Assembly: GCA_027021285.1 (NCBI GenBank)
Contig: JALUUP010000267.1
Coordinates: 1-10,746, forward strand
Direction of reading: 5' to 3'
Length of the DNA stretch: 10,746 nucleotides
DNA from: Bacteroidota bacterium
Lineage (GTDB): Bacteria > Bacteroidota > Ignavibacteria > SZUA-365 > JAADGX01
A program made the translations under genes and the position numbers. The notes under the pieces are model-generated. The model was not told the origin of the DNA and did no database searches. It saw only the letters and a list, made by a program, of their open reading frames with translations. Shown here piece by piece: positions 7,581 to 10,746 of the stretch; the first letter of the stretch is position 1, and each line of letters opens with the position of its first letter.

Positions 7581-9161
7581 TCAGAGAAGATACTTCGACG
7601 TCAAATCTTTCCCTGTTCGACCGGAGAGGAAACGAAAATTCCCGACCTGAATGGAAGGATCGCTCTGCAATTTGATGCGCACGAAGTGTTTCAACATCAG
7701 TTTCATGAGGCGATTGAACTTGCCTTCCTGCAAATACTCAGCGGCGGTTGGATGTACCTGAAGAATCAGCCGAAGCTCCGATGTTTCCGTTCGGAAACGT
7801 TTGAGCCAGCGTTCGATTTGCATGACCATCGAGGCCTTGCTTTGGACAAGGCCGGTGCCGTCACACGTCGGGCACGCTTCCAGCACGGAAAACTGAACAC
7901 TGTCCCGGATCCGTTGCCGCGTGATTTGCATAAGACAGAATTCCGTGAGGGGCAGAATCGTGGACTTGGCACGGTCGATCCGCATTTCCTTCCGCATCTC
8001 CTCGTACACCTTTCTTCTGCTGGCCTCCTGCTCCATGTCGATAAAATCGATAATGATGATACCTCCAAGATCCCGGAGACGGATCTGTCTGGCGATCTCA
8101 CTCACGGCTTCGAGATTTGTCCGCAGCGAATTGTCCTCCTGGTGCCGTTTTGCAGCAAAGCGACCGCTATTGACATCGATAACTTTCATCGCTTCCGTGT
8201 GCTCGATGATGATGTACCCCCCGCTCTTCAACCAGACTTTACGACTCAGCGAGGTCCGTATTTCCTTTTCTACACCGAAGGCATCAAAGATCGGCACCTT
8301 GTCTTTATACATTTCGACCGCATTGACCATCGACGGAGCCACGGAATTGACGTAACTGCGAATTTCCCGGTACATCCGTTTTGAATCGGTGACCACCCGG
8401 GTGACGTCCGGCTTGAACAAATCGCGCATAACACTCGCGGTGGTATTCATGTCCTTGTACATCAAAGTTGGAGCCTGAGCTTTCTTGAGCTTCCTCTCGA
8501 TGTCTTTCCAGGTATCGAGCAACTCCAGGAGGTCATTGCGCAGCGTTTCTTCCTCCTTTCCCTCCGCGACGGTCCGGATGATCAAACCGACGTTGGATGG
8601 AATTATGGAGCGCGCTATTCTCCGCAAGCGACGTTTTTCCTTGAAGCTGGAAATCTTGCGTGAGACGCCGATCGTCGTTTCGAACGGAAGCAAGACAAGA
8701 AATCGCCCGGGAAGGGCCACCTGGTTCGTCACCCGCACACCCTTGTTCGCATACGCTTCTTTCACGACCTGGACCAGCAACTCCTGTCCCTTTTGCAGAT
8801 TGACCTGCGCGTAGCTGTGTCGGGTTTTTCTCGATTTGCGCCGACGCGGAGTTCCACCACTACCTTCTTCCTCTTCGACCTCGTCCACGCCCGAGTCTGA
8901 ATCATCTCCGGTTACAGCCGCAAATTGTTTAAACGCATCATCGAGGTCCGAAAAATGGAGAAACGCGTCCTGCTCCAACCCGATATCGATAAAGGCGGCG
9001 CGAATTCCGTGCAAAACCTTTGCAACGCGACCGAGATAGATATCACCGACCATGCGCTCCTTGCCAACACTCTCCAGAAAGAGCTCGCTCAACTTCCCGT
9101 CTTCCATGATGGCAATACGGCTTTGCGTCTCCGCCTGATTGATGATGATTTCCCTTTTCAT
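7581..9161 (-). CDS. rng: Ribonuclease E/G family endoribonuclease (RNase G)
   Basis: This is an Mg-dependent endoribonuclease acting on single-stranded A/U-rich RNA, used in rRNA maturation and mRNA decay. At 526 residues it has the RNase G-like catalytic half without the long C-terminal scaffold of E. coli RNase E. The S1-type RNA-binding domain (about 35-145) starts GDIYLGRVAKVLHGIRAAFIDI and is interrupted at about 84-115 by a low-complexity stretch, first acidic (DEVEEEE) then basic (RRRKSRK). The 5'-sensor/RNase H-like region follows. The DNase I-like catalytic domain has VIDVNSGR with Asp329 and IDFIDM with Asp372; the 43-residue spacing equals that of Asp303 and Asp346 in E. coli RNase E. 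The zinc-link motif CPTCDGTG has Cys430 and Cys433, needed for dimer pairing. The ATG has GGAG 11 bases upstream. It probably has its own promoter in the 95-base gap behind the barrel gene. No defect seen. Confidence 0.95.
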   Translation of the reverse strand: MKREIIINQAETQSRIAIMEDGKLSELFLESVGKERMVGDIYLGRVAKVLHGIRAAFIDIGLEQDAFLHFSDLDDAFKQFAAVTGDDSDSGVDEVEEEEGSGGTPRRRKSRKTRHSYAQVNLQKGQELLVQVVKEAYANKGVRVTNQVALPGRFLVLLPFETTIGVSRKISSFKEKRRLRRIARSIIPSNVGLIIRTVAEGKEEETLRNDLLELLDTWKDIERKLKKAQAPTLMYKDMNTTASVMRDLFKPDVTRVVTDSKRMYREIRSYVNSVAPSMVNAVEMYKDKVPIFDAFGVEKEIRTSLSRKVWLKSGGYIIIEHTEAMKVIDVNSGRFAAKRHQEDNSLRTNLEAVSEIARQIRLRDLGGIIIIDFIDMEQEASRRKVYEEMRKEMRIDRAKSTILPLTEFCLMQITRQRIRDSVQFSVLEACPTCDGTGLVQSKASMVMQIERWLKRFRTETSELRLILQVHPTAAEYLQEGKFNRLMKLMLKHFVRIKLQSDPSIQVGNFRFLSGRTGKDLTSKYLL

Positions 9162-9236
9162 CTGCGTGTTAACTCCGTTCTCGGATTTCTTCTTGACAAA
9201 TATGTATCCTTTACTTTATCACAGGTTCCTTTCCTC

Positions 9237-9254
9237 TCCCGGCGCGCACCGGGA
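9237..9254 (-). other. Perfect GC hairpin just after the barrel gene
   Basis: TCCCGG and CCGGGA form a perfect 6-bp inverted repeat around a six-base loop. On the minus strand it begins two bases after the barrel gene's TGA. A purine-rich stretch (GAGGAAAGG), not a T-run, follows it, so it is not a standard intrinsic terminator. It may mark the transcript end or protect the mRNA 3' end. The remainder of the 95-base gap is AT-rich and is where an rng promoter would be expected; no clear match was found. Confidence 0.45.
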
Positions 9255-9256
9255 CA

Positions 9257-10746
9257 TCACCATTGGGTAAGTACCGAAAAACGCACACCATCAAAAGGAT
9301 CCAATTGACGGCAAATTCCGCTGGAACAAACAACCCCGCCTCGCTCTGTTCCACAACCGATGCTGATGGTGTGTGTTGACGTCAACCGATACGTCACTTC
9401 ACCAAATATCCAGGACGATTTCCCCGATGGTTCGTCGCGTTTATCGATGGAAGAGAATTCCGTGCGTAATGAGACCGACCAGTCCGGCGAATGCGAGAAA
9501 ACCGCCAAGAGGAAAAGGTTCGTATAATCCGGCGTGTGCACCAGAAACGAGTCGTGAAAAAATTGCGGTTCAATTTCTCCCTCCACGAAATATCCGTCAC
9601 CCAGTTCATATTCAATTTTCACGGGAATCGTCGTGCTTGATTTCTCGTGTGTCATACCGCCGAGTTCCTCGTACGGCGCGTCGAATCGGCGGTTGATTGC
9701 CGCTCGCAAAAATGACACATCCGTGAAATACCATTCAAGCTCGCCATAGACCTCGTAGAACGGAGAGAACTCTTTCGATAACGATGGAAGAAGCTTGTTT
9801 CCCCGTTCTATGGTTTTCAAATTCCCGTTGACCATCGTATAGCTCTTGTGGCGACTCGCGGCTGATGCGTTGAAATTCAAAACAATTTGCGAGGACAGCG
9901 CGTAGAACATATCTACTTGCATCCCGATCTCATCGCTGAAATCAATCTGGTGCGGGTCCCGGCTGAGCAAGGTAAAGGCATGCTCCTTGAACACGATAGG
10001 CGGGTTCTGAAACGGCAACGCCCGCGTAGGCCTGTTCATGTTGACCCGTGTAAGTGGATCCACGACATCGAATCGATAATCCTTGTATTCCAGCGTAAAA
10101 CCCCAACCATCTTCGTCTGTATAAGCCAGGCTCCCGTATATTCCCTCACCGTAACTCGTACGCGTAATGAAATCGAAAGGCGGAGCATTTGCTGCTGTTT
10201 TTGTCGTTGCTTTCTTTCTTGCGTAGGACGCAAAGATATCAAAGCCGAGCATGTGTACCGCGAGATTAATTTCAGGGATTTCCGCTTTAACCCTCGCCCC
10301 GACAGTGTTACCGGAAATCGTAGATGGGAATATCCCGTCCGCATCAACAAAGCTTCCACCAATTTCAATCTCATCGACCGGCCGCAGGGCGAATGTCCCC
10401 CCCCGGATATCGTAGTTCTCTATTCGCGAGGTATCAATCATGTCCCGGAAATTGAGTTTACCGGCCGCAAGGATGACATCCAGAACGTCGCTACGATACG
10501 TAGCCCGCAAACCATCCAAACCGGTATCAAAGTAAATGCCCCGGTCCTCGAACAGGTTCAACGCCAAACCCTTTCCGAACAATGTCCAGAACGTTCCCGC
10601 CCGGAGTTGCAAGCCGGCATCTTCGAACTCGATGTATCTCTTTTGGATGCCCAGGAAATGTGGTCCATACTCGTGTGGGTCATCATACAAAAAGCGGACG
10701 CCCAGCGTAAACTTGTCCATGAAAAGTCGCGCGTTCGCCATATTCT
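9257..10746 (-). CDS. Outer-membrane beta-barrel protein, DUF6029-like, 5' end outside window
   Basis: This is a partial gene: the frame is open to the right edge, and the first in-window Met (10741-10739) is followed by mature barrel-type sequence with no signal peptide, so the real start lies outside. The visible 494 residues from that Met show repeated amphipathic strands with alternating aromatic and polar residues, for example LQLRAGTFWTLFGKGLALNL near 41-60 and YGEGIYGSLAYTDEDGWGFT mid-protein. The last residues VRFSVLTQW alternate hydrophobic positions and end in Trp, the pattern the Bam machinery recognises in outer-membrane proteins. Three cysteines cluster near the end (463, 472, 477). 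The layout and the RGGxVCSxGxCR ending resemble what I recall of DUF6029-type proteins of Bacteroidota/Chlorobi genomes; that family assignment is memory-based. Other readings are a porin or an uncharacterised transporter. The substrate is unknown. It appears unlinked in function to the replication genes downstream. Confidence 0.75.
   Translation of the reverse strand, partial: NMANARLFMDKFTLGVRFLYDDPHEYGPHFLGIQKRYIEFEDAGLQLRAGTFWTLFGKGLALNLFEDRGIYFDTGLDGLRATYRSDVLDVILAAGKLNFRDMIDTSRIENYDIRGGTFALRPVDEIEIGGSFVDADGIFPSTISGNTVGARVKAEIPEINLAVHMLGFDIFASYARKKATTKTAANAPPFDFITRTSYGEGIYGSLAYTDEDGWGFTLEYKDYRFDVVDPLTRVNMNRPTRALPFQNPPIVFKEHAFTLLSRDPHQIDFSDEIGMQVDMFYALSSQIVLNFNASAASRHKSYTMVNGNLKTIERGNKLLPSLSKEFSPFYEVYGELEWYFTDVSFLRAAINRRFDAPYEELGGMTHEKSSTTIPVKIEYELGDGYFVEGEIEPQFFHDSFLVHTPDYTNLFLLAVFSHSPDWSVSLRTEFSSIDKRDEPSGKSSWIFGEVTYRLTSTHTISIGCGTERGGVVCSSGICRQLDPFDGVRFSVLTQW

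Noticed and set aside
7381..7650. Plus-strand 89-codon frame across the rng-dnaN gap.
   Set aside because: It overlaps the rng 3' end, is antisense to it, has no Shine-Dalgarno before its ATG (GACGGGGT only) and no family features.
7686..8384. Plus-strand reading frame of 232 codons opposite rng.
   Set aside because: It lies wholly within the rng catalytic coding region, whose motifs are intact on the minus strand; the product has no recognisable domain.
9193..9221. TTGACA on the plus strand in the rng-barrel gap, looking like a -35 element.
   Set aside because: No acceptable -10 element follows at 16-18 bases, and it would drive transcription antisense to the barrel gene.

Overview
The window is a compact chromosomal block in which every supported gene lies on the minus strand, so transcription runs from the right end to the left. 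It holds a replication and repair cluster (dnaN, recF, a DUF721/DciA-like gene, gyrB) with the tRNA-modification gene mnmE set between the DUF721 gene and gyrB. The cluster is flanked by rng (ribonuclease G) upstream and a PAS-containing sensor histidine kinase downstream. A C-terminal piece of an outer-membrane beta-barrel protein fills the right end. No tRNA, rRNA, CRISPR array, insertion sequence, phage gene or integrase was seen.

The organism is a Gram-negative bacterium, since it has an outer-membrane barrel ending in an aromatic residue. The small DUF721 protein beside recF, the RNase G form with an interrupted S1 domain, a GyrB without the long proteobacterial insert, and a barrel resembling the DUF6029-type proteins I associate with the Bacteroidota/Chlorobi side of the FCB group all point to that group. 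The lineage call is recollection-based inference and is not certain. By eye the base composition is moderately GC-rich and even across the window, with no patch that looks transferred.

Layout from right to left: barrel protein (10746-9257, 5' end outside the window); a 95-base gap with a perfect hairpin; rng (9161-7581); a 240-base gap, the longest here, with terminator-like structures and the leader of dnaN; dnaN (7340-6213); recF two bases later; the DUF721 gene with a TTG start overlapping the recF stop; a 119-base gap, or 14 bases if the longer mnmE start is used; mnmE; 41 bases; gyrB (3141-1168); 84 bases; and the histidine kinase, which starts with GTG at 1083 and runs off the left end before its last ATP-binding motifs.

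The clamp (DnaN), gap-repair protein (RecF), putative helicase-loading factor (DciA-like) and gyrase B subunit fit a co-transcribed replication unit starting in the gap upstream of dnaN. The classical leader of such units, dnaA, is not beside dnaN; rng occupies that place. I found no convincing oriC. The kinase's signal and partner regulator are not visible.

I did not find evidence for a new multi-gene system. The points worth checking are the altered gene order around dnaN-recF-gyrB, the kinase trailing gyrB, the start site and hairpin of mnmE, and the cysteine-bearing C-terminus of the barrel protein.
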